Below are positions 1 through 6,497 of a DNA stretch of 13,788 nucleotides, piece after piece. The number at the start of each line of letters is the position of its first letter. The first letter of the stretch is position 1. Under the pieces are notes generated by a model that saw nothing but the letters and a program-made list of their open reading frames with translations, had not been told where the DNA came from and ran no database searches. The stretch comes from an uncultured Corynebacterium sp. (GTDB lineage: Bacteria; Actinomycetota; Actinomycetes; Mycobacteriales; Mycobacteriaceae). The DNA lies in the NCBI GenBank assembly GCA_915275065.1, contig CAJZGD010000042.1, forward strand, positions 1 through 13,788, in the 5' to 3' direction. The translations under genes and the position numbers were made by a program.

Positions 1-956
1 TGGGCTGCCACGTCTGCGGCGACGGCCGCCTCGATCCGTGCCGCATTCTCCTCATCCCGCAAATGCCGCAGCAGCATTGCGGCAGACAGGATCGCGGCCG
101 TGGGGTCGGCAATCCCCTGCCCAGCAATGTCCGGAGCCGAACCATGAACCGGCTCAAACATGGAGGGGTTCACCCCGGTGGCATCAATATTCCCGGAGGC
201 TGCTAGTCCAATGCCGCCGGTGACCGCACCGGCCAGGTCCGTGAGAATATCGCCAAACAGGTTATCGGTCACGATCACGTCATACCGCGCCGGGTCGGTC
301 ACCATATAGATGGTGGCGGCATCAATATGGTTATAGTCCACAGTGACGTCCGGGTATTCCTGAGCCACCTCGTCGACAGTGCGCTGCCACAGGCCGCCGG
401 CATGCACTAAAACGTTGGTCTTGTGCACCAGGGTGAGGTGCTTGTGGCGGTGTTGGGCGCGTTCGAAGGCGTCGCGCACCACCCGCTCCACCCCAAACCG
501 GGTATTCTGGCTGACCTCGGACGCCACCTCATGCGGGGTATTCTTCCGCAAGGAACCGCCATTGCCGCAGTACAAACCCTCGGTGCCCTCCCGAACCACC
601 ACGAAATCAATGTCACCTGGATTCGCCAGCGGTGAGGTGGCGGTGGGGTAAAGCTTTGCCGGCCGCAGGTTCACGTGATGGTCAAGAGCGAACCGCATGG
701 TGAGCAGCAAGCCGCGCTCCAGTACCCCGGGCGGCACCTCGCCCGGCGCGCCAATGGCCCCGAGGAGGATGGCGTCGTGTTCTTTGAGGGAACGGAGGTC
801 GTCGTCGGTGAGGAGTTCGCCGGTTGCGAGGTAGCGGCGGGCGCCTAGGTCGTAGTCGGTGGTGTCGATGTCGTCGCGGCAGGCGCGGAGCACTTTTAGT
901 GCTTCAGTAGTTACTTCGGGGCCGATGCCGTCGCCACCAATCACAGCCAGTCTCAT
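1..956 (-). CDS. leuB: 3-isopropylmalate dehydrogenase, 3' end cut by window edge
   Basis: LeuB oxidises and decarboxylates (2R,3S)-3-isopropylmalate with NAD in the leucine pathway, in the cytoplasm. The minus-strand translation opens MRLAVIGGDGIGPEV, the classic nucleotide/substrate loop of the isocitrate/isopropylmalate dehydrogenase family. Other family marks include the VVVREGTEGLYCG stretch, LVHKTNVL, the DYNHIDAATIYMV segment, and the metal-binding VTDNLFGDILTDLA region, followed by NPSMFEPVHGSAPDIAG. About 318 residues are visible. The family is near 340, so roughly 20 C-terminal residues lie outside the window. The ATG at 954-956 has a GAAAGGA ribosome site about 10 bases upstream, which supports this start. 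The next gene upstream on the same strand is a small HTH gene 162 bases away, and a candidate promoter lies in that gap. The function is secure. Only the missing end is unknown. Confidence 0.97.
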   Translation of the reverse strand, partial: MRLAVIGGDGIGPEVTTEALKVLRACRDDIDTTDYDLGARRYLATGELLTDDDLRSLKEHDAILLGAIGAPGEVPPGVLERGLLLTMRFALDHHVNLRPAKLYPTATSPLANPGDIDFVVVREGTEGLYCGNGGSLRKNTPHEVASEVSQNTRFGVERVVRDAFERAQHRHKHLTLVHKTNVLVHAGGLWQRTVDEVAQEYPDVTVDYNHIDAATIYMVTDPARYDVIVTDNLFGDILTDLAGAVTGGIGLAASGNIDATGVNPSMFEPVHGSAPDIAGQGIADPTAAILSAAMLLRHLRDEENAARIEAAVAADVAA

Positions 957-992
957 ATTGTGGAATTCCTTTCTCGCATAATGGACGGTTTT

Positions 993-998
993 AGTGTA
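993..998 (-). promoter_or_regulatory. leuB: candidate leuB -10 box
   Basis: The minus strand reads TACACT here, a good TAnAnT -10 hexamer. It would place a transcription start near 986 and give a leader of about 30 bases before the leuB ATG at 956. No convincing -35 hexamer is seen 16-18 bases upstream. The call rests on the -10 match and its position only. The rest of the 957-1118 gap holds a short CCCG/CGGG inverted repeat at 1059-1070 without a T-run and nothing else I can assign. Confidence 0.4.
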
Positions 999-1118
999 TC
1001 ACCCGGGTAGTGAGAAGGCCGGCTTCGGTGGTGTTAGTGACGGTCGCCGTGGTTTCCTCCCGCGTGCGGGCTGGTAATACGGGGCAAGACTAAAACCGCC
1101 AGTCAGCTAGAATGATGG

Positions 1119-1361
1119 TCATTTTACGGCTGTTGTGGGGCGTGATGCGTGCCACTGTTTGATTTCGTTGGCGTCCCATAGGCGGGTGCGTTCCAGCTGG
1201 AATGCGGGCTGTGGGGCTTGGCCACGGGCAACGTAGCTAGCGAAGGTGGACTTAGCGACGCCGATGTGCTGGGTGATGGCGGTAACAGTCCAGTATTCCA
1301 CCCCGTTATCGGTGATGGTTGTTCGGTGTGGGATGTCCTTAGCAAGGGTGATATCAATCAT
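1119..1361 (-). CDS. small helix-turn-helix DNA-binding protein (AlpA/MerR-like)
   Basis: This is an 80-residue protein starting MIDITLAKDIPHRTT. Residues about 24-48 (WTVTAITQHIGVAKSTF onward) form a typical helix-turn-helix. They are followed by a conserved-looking basic/aromatic stretch (RTRLWDANEIKQWHASRP) as in short AlpA, excisionase or MerR-type DNA-binding domains. There is no effector domain, so it is probably a DNA-binding regulator or a recombination directionality-like protein. The frame is open 51 codons further upstream to an ATG at 1514. That extension is low-complexity, Thr/Pro-rich and spans an inverted repeat, so I chose the internal ATG at 1361, although it lacks a clear ribosome site. 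It lies 168 bases downstream of the unknown 348-residue gene and 162 bases before leuB. Its target is unknown. Autoregulation through the repeats just upstream is an inference. Confidence 0.72.
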   Translation of the reverse strand: MIDITLAKDIPHRTTITDNGVEYWTVTAITQHIGVAKSTFASYVARGQAPQPAFQLERTRLWDANEIKQWHASRPTTAVK

Positions 1362-1391
1362 TTCAGAGTCTTTTGTAGAGAGGTAGCAGGA

Positions 1392-1419
1392 TGCCTCATG
1401 GGTTTTACTCCGTGAGGCA
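1392..1419. repeat. inverted repeat upstream of the HTH gene
   Basis: TGCCTCA at 1392-1398 and TGAGGCA at 1413-1419 form a perfect 7-base inverted repeat with a 14-base spacer. It ends 31 bases before the HTH start codon. No T-run follows on the minus strand, so an operator is more likely than a terminator. Binding by the adjacent HTH protein is a guess. Confidence 0.4.
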
Positions 1420-1442
1420 AGGTGGTTACCTGCGCCGGCTGC

Positions 1443-1494
1443 CGGTGTAGGTAAGTACCTGGGTATTACAGTAGTGATGGTGAGCGGTGTAGGT
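1443..1494. repeat. 10-base direct repeat in the gap before the HTH gene
   Basis: CGGTGTAGGT occurs at 1443-1452 and again at 1485-1494, 42 bases apart (four helical turns), inside the 1362-1529 non-coding gap. Together with the nearby inverted repeat it could be part of a regulator-binding region. Chance is also possible for a 10-mer in biased sequence. Confidence 0.3.
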
Positions 1495-1529
1495 GTGATA
1501 ATGGCCGCAAGCATGCGGTTTGGCGTGCG

Positions 1530-2576
1530 TTAATCGCTGCCGCAAACGAACCGCACCACGGTCCGACAGATTTCACGGCAGAGGAAATATGCCGGTTTTC
1601 CAGGGGTTTTTGCCAAATGGTTCCAGGCGCCGGAGTCCCGCACGAGCCGGAGGTATTGTTTGAGGCCCAAATGGCGGGGGCGTCGGTCGAGGAGGCGTTG
1701 TTGGGCGTGGGGGTTGGCGGCGATGGCCCGGCTTAGTGCCTGGCCGTCCATGGTGGTGAAGAAGCGTCGGGGGAGCAACCGGAAGCCGTCTGTCGTGCGT
1801 GCGAGGGCGGCGACGAGTTGGGCGTCTGCTTCTTCCCTGGTGAGGGCTGCGTGGTGCCCAAGTTGCCGCATGAGGATAACGGCGTCGGAGTTGATGGGCA
1901 GGCCGCCGGTTGCTGGGGCGACGAGGAGTTTGAGGCCGGCTGGGACGTCACGGGCGGGGATGATGGTGGTTTTGATGTGGTTGGTGATGATGTCGGGGTC
2001 CACAATATCGTGGTGGGCGGCGAATTCTGCGAGTACGGCGGTGGTTTTGGCGATGTCGGTGCAGGTGGCGTGGCGGCGGGAGGTGGTGAAGGCGTGTTTG
2101 GCATTCAGGTGGGCTGTTTTGCTTTTGGGGGTGGTGAGGAGGATGCGGGTGGCTTCTTCCCAAAAGACTTGGTGCATGCTTTGCGGCACGTCTTTCGCGA
2201 TGGTTCGGAGGGCTTGGTATGCTGCTTTGCGGTTATTGGGTGCTTGGTTTCGGACTTTCCTGAGTCGGAGTTCGATGGCGAAGGCGGTGTCGGCGTTGTC
2301 CGGGTCGCTGCGGGCGGCGTATTCGGGGAACCGGTAGATGTTGTCGTCCCCGCAGTAGCCCACTGTGGTGTTGGTGGTGCAGGTGATGCCGTATTTTTCG
2401 TAGAGGTTTTCGTAGGCGGGGATGGATTCTTTTGGGGTGAGGCAGACCAGGCTTCCGCCTTGTGGGAGCGGGAATTCTAGGGCGTGCAGGGTGGTGGAGT
2501 TTGCGATTGGTGTGGCGGGTTGCAGTGGGGTCAGGGAGGTGATCACACGTTTTACGGTAGTCACGCCCCCGGACAT
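1530..2576 (-). CDS. unrecognised 348-residue protein, operon partner of the SUF-like pair
   Basis: I do not recognise this family. The ORF is clearly coding: codons end mostly in C or G, as in its neighbours. The protein looks soluble, with no signal peptide or membrane segment. It opens with a Thr/Pro-rich stretch, then a mixed region (about 30-90) with Cys45, Cys66 and Cys75. A predicted alpha-helical, Arg/Lys/Ala-rich body follows from about 95 to 320, resembling a helical-repeat fold. The end is unusual: FLCREICRTVVRFVCGSD has three cysteines in the last 16 residues. The ATG at 2576 is 18 bases after the SufB-like stop codon, so the two are almost surely co-transcribed. No good ribosome site precedes it, and GTG codons 5 and 11 are alternative starts. 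A role as partner or regulator of the SUF-like machinery is inference. A truncated or frameshifted larger protein is possible. Confidence 0.8.
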   Translation of the reverse strand: MSGGVTTVKRVITSLTPLQPATPIANSTTLHALEFPLPQGGSLVCLTPKESIPAYENLYEKYGITCTTNTTVGYCGDDNIYRFPEYAARSDPDNADTAFAIELRLRKVRNQAPNNRKAAYQALRTIAKDVPQSMHQVFWEEATRILLTTPKSKTAHLNAKHAFTTSRRHATCTDIAKTTAVLAEFAAHHDIVDPDIITNHIKTTIIPARDVPAGLKLLVAPATGGLPINSDAVILMRQLGHHAALTREEADAQLVAALARTTDGFRLLPRRFFTTMDGQALSRAIAANPHAQQRLLDRRPRHLGLKQYLRLVRDSGAWNHLAKTPGKPAYFLCREICRTVVRFVCGSD

Positions 2577-2594
2577 GTTTTGCTGATGGTGGGG

Positions 2595-3728
2595 TTACAT
2601 TTTTTCGGCACCCCGGGCGGCGGTCACGAGGTTGTCGACGGTGGCGCGTACTGAGGCGGGGACTTGTTGGTCGTCGAGGTTGAGGAAGCCTTGGACGATG
2701 AGGTCTCGGGCGCGATCTTCGTCGAGGCCGGTGGCCATGAGGTAGTCCATTTTGTCGTCGTCGATCATGCCGACGGATGCTTCATGGGAGAGTTGGGCGC
2801 GGGCTACTTTTGCGTCGAGGGCGGGGATGGATTCGATTTGCCCGGTGTCTTGGAGCATGAGGCCGTCGCATTCGAGGAAGCCTCGTACTTCGGCGACTGC
2901 GGCTTCCAGGGTGGAGCGGTTGACGATCACTCCCCCGTCGCTGACCATGCGGGCGACTTGTTCGGCTTGGGCGCCGGGGCCGGTGAGTGACACGGTGTTG
3001 GTCATGTCGCGGCGGGTGCCGGTTGGGGCGAAGAGGATGGTGTGGTCGGTGATGGCGGCGCCGGCGGCTACTTCGGTGTGGGAGTTGTTGACGCTTTGTT
3101 TGAGGCCGGATACGGCGACGCTGACGGAGGTGACGCGGGCGTTTTCGTCGATTTTGGTGCGGTCGTAGGAGTGGACGGTCATGTTGGCGCCCCACCGGTC
3201 GACGTCGATGGAGCGGACGGTGGCGCCGGCGCCGATGTAGGTTTCGGAGACGGATACGTGGGTGGCGTGGGTGAGTTCGGGGGCGACGGCGGCGCCGGAG
3301 ACGAAGTCGACGGTGGCGTTTTTCCCGATCACGGTGATGTCGTGAACGAATTGTCGTTCTTGGGGTTTGGTCATGATGGTGAAGCTTTGGGAGGGCAGTT
3401 CGACGTGGGCGTTGTCTTTGACCCAGGTGAAGGTGCCTAGGGGTTCACGTTGGGATTCGAAGGCGCGGCGGAGTACTTCGTCTTCTTCGGGGGTGATGAG
3501 GTCGAAGACGAGGGCTTGGACCCAGGGGTAGCGGACGAGGGCGTCGGCGAGGGTGGTGACGATGACGTCGCCGTCGGTGGAGGTGAGGGTGCCGAAGTGG
3601 TGGTCGATGAGGATGCTGGTGCCGGATCGTTGGGTTTCGGGCGCCCAGCCGATGGTGGTTAAGAGTTCGGGGGTGGCGGTGGCGGGGCCGATGCCGGAGT
3701 GGATGGCTGGGGTGTTGTTGGTGGTCAT
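2595..3728 (-). CDS. SufB/SufD-family Fe-S assembly scaffold (minimal SMS/archaeal-like SufB)
   Basis: Proteins of this family form the beta-helix scaffold that, with the SufC ATPase, builds iron-sulfur clusters in the cytoplasm. The 377 residues show a short N-terminal part, a beta-helix-like region of repeated short strands (about 125-255, e.g. TVIGKNATVDFVSGAAV, SETYIGAGATVRSI), then the conserved C-terminal helical end (about 270-350). That end includes GFLECDGLML, LSHEASVG and IDDDKMDYLMATGLDEDRA. The only cysteine is Cys287. It sits 28 residues before His315-Glu316, the same spacing as C405 to H433/E434 in E. coli SufB, so it looks SufB-like rather than SufD-like. E. coli SufB is about 495 residues, making this a short form. 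The ribosome site GAAGGA lies 6 bases before the ATG. The gene starts 24 bases after the SufC-like stop. No second SufB/SufD gene is adjacent, suggesting a homodimeric scaffold. Confidence 0.88.
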   Translation of the reverse strand: MTTNNTPAIHSGIGPATATPELLTTIGWAPETQRSGTSILIDHHFGTLTSTDGDVIVTTLADALVRYPWVQALVFDLITPEEDEVLRRAFESQREPLGTFTWVKDNAHVELPSQSFTIMTKPQERQFVHDITVIGKNATVDFVSGAAVAPELTHATHVSVSETYIGAGATVRSIDVDRWGANMTVHSYDRTKIDENARVTSVSVAVSGLKQSVNNSHTEVAAGAAITDHTILFAPTGTRRDMTNTVSLTGPGAQAEQVARMVSDGGVIVNRSTLEAAVAEVRGFLECDGLMLQDTGQIESIPALDAKVARAQLSHEASVGMIDDDKMDYLMATGLDEDRARDLIVQGFLNLDDQQVPASVRATVDNLVTAARGAEKM

Positions 3729-3752
3729 GGTGTTTCCTTCAAGGGATGTGGG

Positions 3753-4484
3753 TTATGTGGTGGGTACGTATCCGGTGCGGCGGATGCGTTCGAATAGGTC
3801 GCGGGGGTTGGCGGTTTCGATGATGCGGCCGTCGACCATGAGGTGGCCGGTGGTGGCGTCGACGCCGTCGAGGAGGAAACCGGTGTGGGTGATGGCGAGG
3901 GCGGCGCGGCGTTTCCCGCTGGCGGTGGGGGTGGACATGAGGTGGTTGATGGCGGTGGAGACTACGCCGACTTGTTGCAGGTCGACGCCGGATTCTGGTT
4001 CGTCGAAGAGGCAGACTTGGGGGTCTTGGAGTTCGAGTTTGGCGACTTCCCATCGTTTGAGTTCGCCCCCGGAGAAGCCGGTGTTGACGTCGCGGTCGAT
4101 GAGGTAGTCGACGCCGAGGCGGTGGGCGGCGGCGTCGAGTCGGTGGGTGGCGCCGAGGGCGTGGGCGAGGCGTCGGACGGAGACGCCTTCTAGGCCGACG
4201 GGTCGTTGGAAGGCGAGGCCTAGGCCGGCGCGGGCCCGGTCGGTGATGTCAGAGGTGGTGATGTCGATGCCGTCGAGGAGGATGGTGCCGGAGGTGATGG
4301 TGAAGGGTTTGATGCCCATGATGGCGCAGAGTAGGGTGGATTTCCCGGATCCATTGGGCCCAATGAGGATGTGGCATTCGCCGGGGTTGATGGTGAGGTT
4401 GATGTCGTGACAGATTTCCTTGCCCGCAATGGAAATGTTGATGTTGTTGAGGCTTAGTGCTGGGGTTGTTGGTGGTTGTGGCAT
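3753..4484 (-). CDS. SufC-like ABC ATPase of a minimal SUF-type system
   Basis: This 243-residue soluble ATPase energises the SufB-like scaffold encoded next to it. Visible motifs are Walker A GPNGSGKST (42-50), Q-loop Gln93 in AFQRP, the signature FSGGELKR (137-144), Walker B with D-loop VCLFDEPESGVD (157-168) and the switch histidine His200 in ITHTGFLLD. FSGGELKR is the SufC form of the signature. The DEPESGVD and ITHTG variants look closer to archaeal/SMS SufC than to the usual bacterial DETDSGLD and THYQR forms. Length agrees with SufC, near 250. GGGAG lies 6 bases before the ATG. There is no membrane partner, which argues against a transporter ATPase. The scaffold gene follows by 24 bases, and serA ends 202 bases upstream. 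It probably has its own promoter. The general SufC call is firm. The SMS/archaeal affinity is inferred from motifs only. Confidence 0.9.
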   Translation of the reverse strand: MPQPPTTPALSLNNINISIAGKEICHDINLTINPGECHILIGPNGSGKSTLLCAIMGIKPFTITSGTILLDGIDITTSDITDRARAGLGLAFQRPVGLEGVSVRRLAHALGATHRLDAAAHRLGVDYLIDRDVNTGFSGGELKRWEVAKLELQDPQVCLFDEPESGVDLQQVGVVSTAINHLMSTPTASGKRRAALAITHTGFLLDGVDATTGHLMVDGRIIETANPRDLFERIRRTGYVPTT

Positions 4485-4584
4485 GGTTGCTCCCTGCGTC
4501 CATGATGCCGGGCACCTGCCGCGGGGACGCTATTTTGTGCAGCTAGCGCCGGGCATTCTTACTTGTTGTGGTGGTTCTACTCCC

Positions 4585-4590
4585 ATCGTA
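4585..4590 (-). promoter_or_regulatory. candidate -10 box for the SUF-like operon
   Basis: The minus strand reads TACGAT, matching TAnAnT except at the fourth position. It lies just downstream of an A/T-rich tract that could supply the upstream element. It predicts a leader of about 95 bases before the SufC-like ATG. No clear -35 is seen. The leader contains two GCCCGGC copies and a CGCTA/TAGCG pair, which could fold locally. I cannot assign a riboswitch class. Confidence 0.35.
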
Positions 4591-4631
4591 GGATTAATTC
4601 TGAAAAAAATAAAGAGTTAGGTTATGCTTAG

Positions 4632-4671
4632 CGACGCCTGACGGTGGGTAATCCCCCACTATCGGGCGTCG
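4632..4671 (-). terminator. hairpin terminator after serA
   Basis: On the minus strand CGACGCC pairs with GGCGTCG (outer 7 bases) and GTGGG pairs with CCCAC (inner 5), separated by a partly paired 5-base region and closed by a 6-base loop. It begins 15 bases after the serA stop codon. The T-rich tract (TTTATTTTTTT) comes about 15 bases after the stem, rather than directly after it. Termination is therefore likely but not of the standard intrinsic shape. It separates serA from the SUF-like pair. Confidence 0.65.
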
Positions 4672-4686
4672 TAAGGCATGCTGCGG

Positions 4687-6282
4687 CTAGCTCAGGTTGA
4701 GTTGGAATGACTCGGCGTGGAGGGACTGCGCGATGGATTCGAGCAGCTCGTCGGGCACTTCCCGCTCAACGCGGAGAATCAGGACGGCGAACTCGCCACC
4801 GGATTCCTGGGTGAGGGCGGCCGCCACAATGTTAATGCCGGCATCTCCCAGGGCGGATCCGACGATGCCCAGCGCGCCGGGGGCGTCGGAATAGTTGAAG
4901 AACAGGTTATGCCCGGAGGCGCGCAGGTCAATGCCGCGGCCGTTGATGCGCACGATTTTCTCCACCCGCTCCAGGCCGGTGAGCGCGCCCACCACGCTCA
5001 CCCGGGTGCCGTCGGCGGCGATACCGGTCACATCCAAAACGGACCGGTGGGACACGGACTCGGGTGCGGTCGTCACGGCGATGGTCACGCCCCGGTCGGC
5101 GGCGATGGTATCCGCGTTGACGAAGGTCACGGGCTCGTCGACGATGCCGGAGAACAAACCCCGCACCGCGGACAGGCCCAGCACGTTCACGTCCTCGGTG
5201 GAGAGCTCGCCCCGGGCCTCTACCTCTAGGCGCACGGGGGCTTTGGCGAGCATGCGCCCCACCACCAACCCTAGCTTCCGGGCTAGCTCTAGCCACAGGG
5301 CGACTTCCTCGCTGACCTGCCCGCCGGACACGTTGACGGCGTCGGCCACGAACTCGCCGGCCAGGGCCTTGAGCACGCTGGCCGCAACATCGGTGCCGGC
5401 CCGATCCTGCGCCTCTGCGGTGGAAGCCCCCAGGTGCGGGGTGACCACGACTTCCGGCAGGTCGAACAGGGGGCTGTCCGTGCACGGCTCGGTGGCGAAC
5501 ACGTCGAAGCCCGCGCCCCGAATGTGCCCGGACCGGATGGCGTCGGCCAGGGCCTGCTCGTTGACGAGCCCACCGCGGGCGGCGTTGATAATGATCTGCC
5601 CCTTCTTGGCCTTCGCCAACAGTTCGGCGTCGAACATGCCGGCGGTTTCCGGGGTTTTCGGCAGGTGAATCGTAACGAAGTCCGCGCGGGACATGAGCTC
5701 GCCAAGGTCGGCGACCAGCTCTACCCCGAGTTGCGCGGCCCGGGCCCGATTCGCATACGGGTCGTACGCAATGATTGTGGTTTCGAACGCCGCGAGCCGC
5801 TGGGCGAATAATTGCCCAATGTGGCCAAACCCTACGATGCCAATGGTTTTCCCGAAGATCTCCACACCGGTGAATTCGGACCGCTTCCAGGTGTGCTGCC
5901 GCAGGGTGGCGTCCGCGGCGGGGATTTGGCGGGCGGTGGTGAGCAGCAGGGAAATCGCATGCTCACAAGCAGAATGGATGTTCGATGTGGGGGCGTTGGC
6001 GACCATGACGCCGCGTTCGGTGGCGGTGGCAATGTCCACATTATCCAACCCCACCCCGGCGCGGCCCACGATTTTCAGGTGGGGGGCGGCTTCGAGAACT
6101 TCCCGGTCGACTGTGGTTGCGGAGCGGACGAGGAGGGCGTCGGCGTCTTTGACGGCATTGATGAGTTCGGGCCGGTTGGGGCCGTCAACCCACCGTACTT
6201 CTACCTGGTCCCCTAGGGCGTCGATGGTGGATTGCGCGAGTTTGTCCGCGATGAGGACTACCGGTTTGCCGTTGTGGCTCAC
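4687..6282 (-). CDS. serA: D-3-phosphoglycerate dehydrogenase
   Basis: SerA oxidises 3-phosphoglycerate with NAD, the first step of the phosphorylated serine pathway in the cytoplasm. The 531 residues match the long actinobacterial/mammalian type I form. The substrate domain comes first, with RAGVGLDNVD near 74-83. The Rossmann motif GFGHIGQ is at 151-157, catalytic Arg236 in AARGG, Glu265 in ATEP and His283 in TPHLGAST. An intervening ASB domain (about 315-450) and a C-terminal ACT domain (about 455-531, ending FQLNLS) follow. In related enzymes the ACT domain mediates serine feedback. The start codon is GTG at 6282, preceded by AGGAG 8 bases upstream. A terminator hairpin follows the gene. 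A -10-like TACACT at 6366-6371 may be its promoter. I recall serA and leuB as near neighbours in Corynebacterium. Here a SUF-like insert separates them. The function is secure. Confidence 0.98.
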   Translation of the reverse strand: MSHNGKPVVLIADKLAQSTIDALGDQVEVRWVDGPNRPELINAVKDADALLVRSATTVDREVLEAAPHLKIVGRAGVGLDNVDIATATERGVMVANAPTSNIHSACEHAISLLLTTARQIPAADATLRQHTWKRSEFTGVEIFGKTIGIVGFGHIGQLFAQRLAAFETTIIAYDPYANRARAAQLGVELVADLGELMSRADFVTIHLPKTPETAGMFDAELLAKAKKGQIIINAARGGLVNEQALADAIRSGHIRGAGFDVFATEPCTDSPLFDLPEVVVTPHLGASTAEAQDRAGTDVAASVLKALAGEFVADAVNVSGGQVSEEVALWLELARKLGLVVGRMLAKAPVRLEVEARGELSTEDVNVLGLSAVRGLFSGIVDEPVTFVNADTIAADRGVTIAVTTAPESVSHRSVLDVTGIAADGTRVSVVGALTGLERVEKIVRINGRGIDLRASGHNLFFNYSDAPGALGIVGSALGDAGINIVAAALTQESGGEFAVLILRVEREVPDELLESIAQSLHAESFQLNLS

Positions 6283-6365
6283 GTTGAAATCTCCTGGATT
6301 TTCCTTGGAATGGTGGTTGTCATTGGGGTTTGGTCTCCGCCGGGGGTGGCGTGTGACTTGCCAAT

Positions 6366-6371
6366 AGTGTA
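6366..6371 (-). promoter_or_regulatory. serA: candidate serA -10 box
   Basis: The minus strand reads TACACT, the same hexamer as the candidate leuB -10. It would give a leader of about 77 bases before the serA GTG. The -35 region is weak. It sits inside the 215-base gap 6283-6497 between serA and the lipoprotein gene. Confidence 0.4.
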
Positions 6372-6390
6372 AACGACCCGGCGGCTTTTT

Positions 6391-6408
6391 ACCTGTTCTT
6401 CGACAGGT
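6391..6408. repeat. short inverted repeat between lipoprotein gene and serA
   Basis: ACCTGT at 6391-6396 and ACAGGT at 6403-6408 form a 6-base stem with a 6-base loop. It lies 90 bases after the lipoprotein stop and 20 bases upstream of the candidate serA -10. It could be a weak terminator for the lipoprotein transcript or an operator at the serA promoter. No T-run follows on the minus strand, so neither is certain. Confidence 0.3.
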
Positions 6409-6497
6409 TTCCCGTGTGGTGGTTACTGCTATTATGGGTGGGTTTTTGGGTTGCGCTGGGGTTTTATGACTTTTCTGCCTGGTTGCGGGCTTCGTGG

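Noticed and set aside
1059..1070. CCCG/CGGG inverted repeat considered as a terminator for the HTH gene
   Set aside because: Only a 4-base stem, with no T-run after it on the minus strand.
1362..1514. 51-codon upstream extension of the HTH gene starting at ATG 1514
   Set aside because: The extension is low-complexity, contains the inverted and direct repeats, and adds nothing to the HTH domain. The internal ATG at 1361 fits better.
1504..1517. CCGCA/TGCGG hairpin after the 348-residue gene considered as a terminator
   Set aside because: A 5-base stem followed on the minus strand by mixed sequence without a T-run; insufficient support.
1818..2480. Plus-strand open frame of 220 codons opposite the unknown 348-residue gene
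   Set aside because: Gly/Val-rich shadow translation. The minus strand has the expected C/G third-position bias.
3753..4484. Reading the SufC-like gene as a transport ABC ATPase
   Set aside because: No permease gene is adjacent, the signature is FSGGELKR as in SufC, and a SufB/SufD-family gene follows directly.
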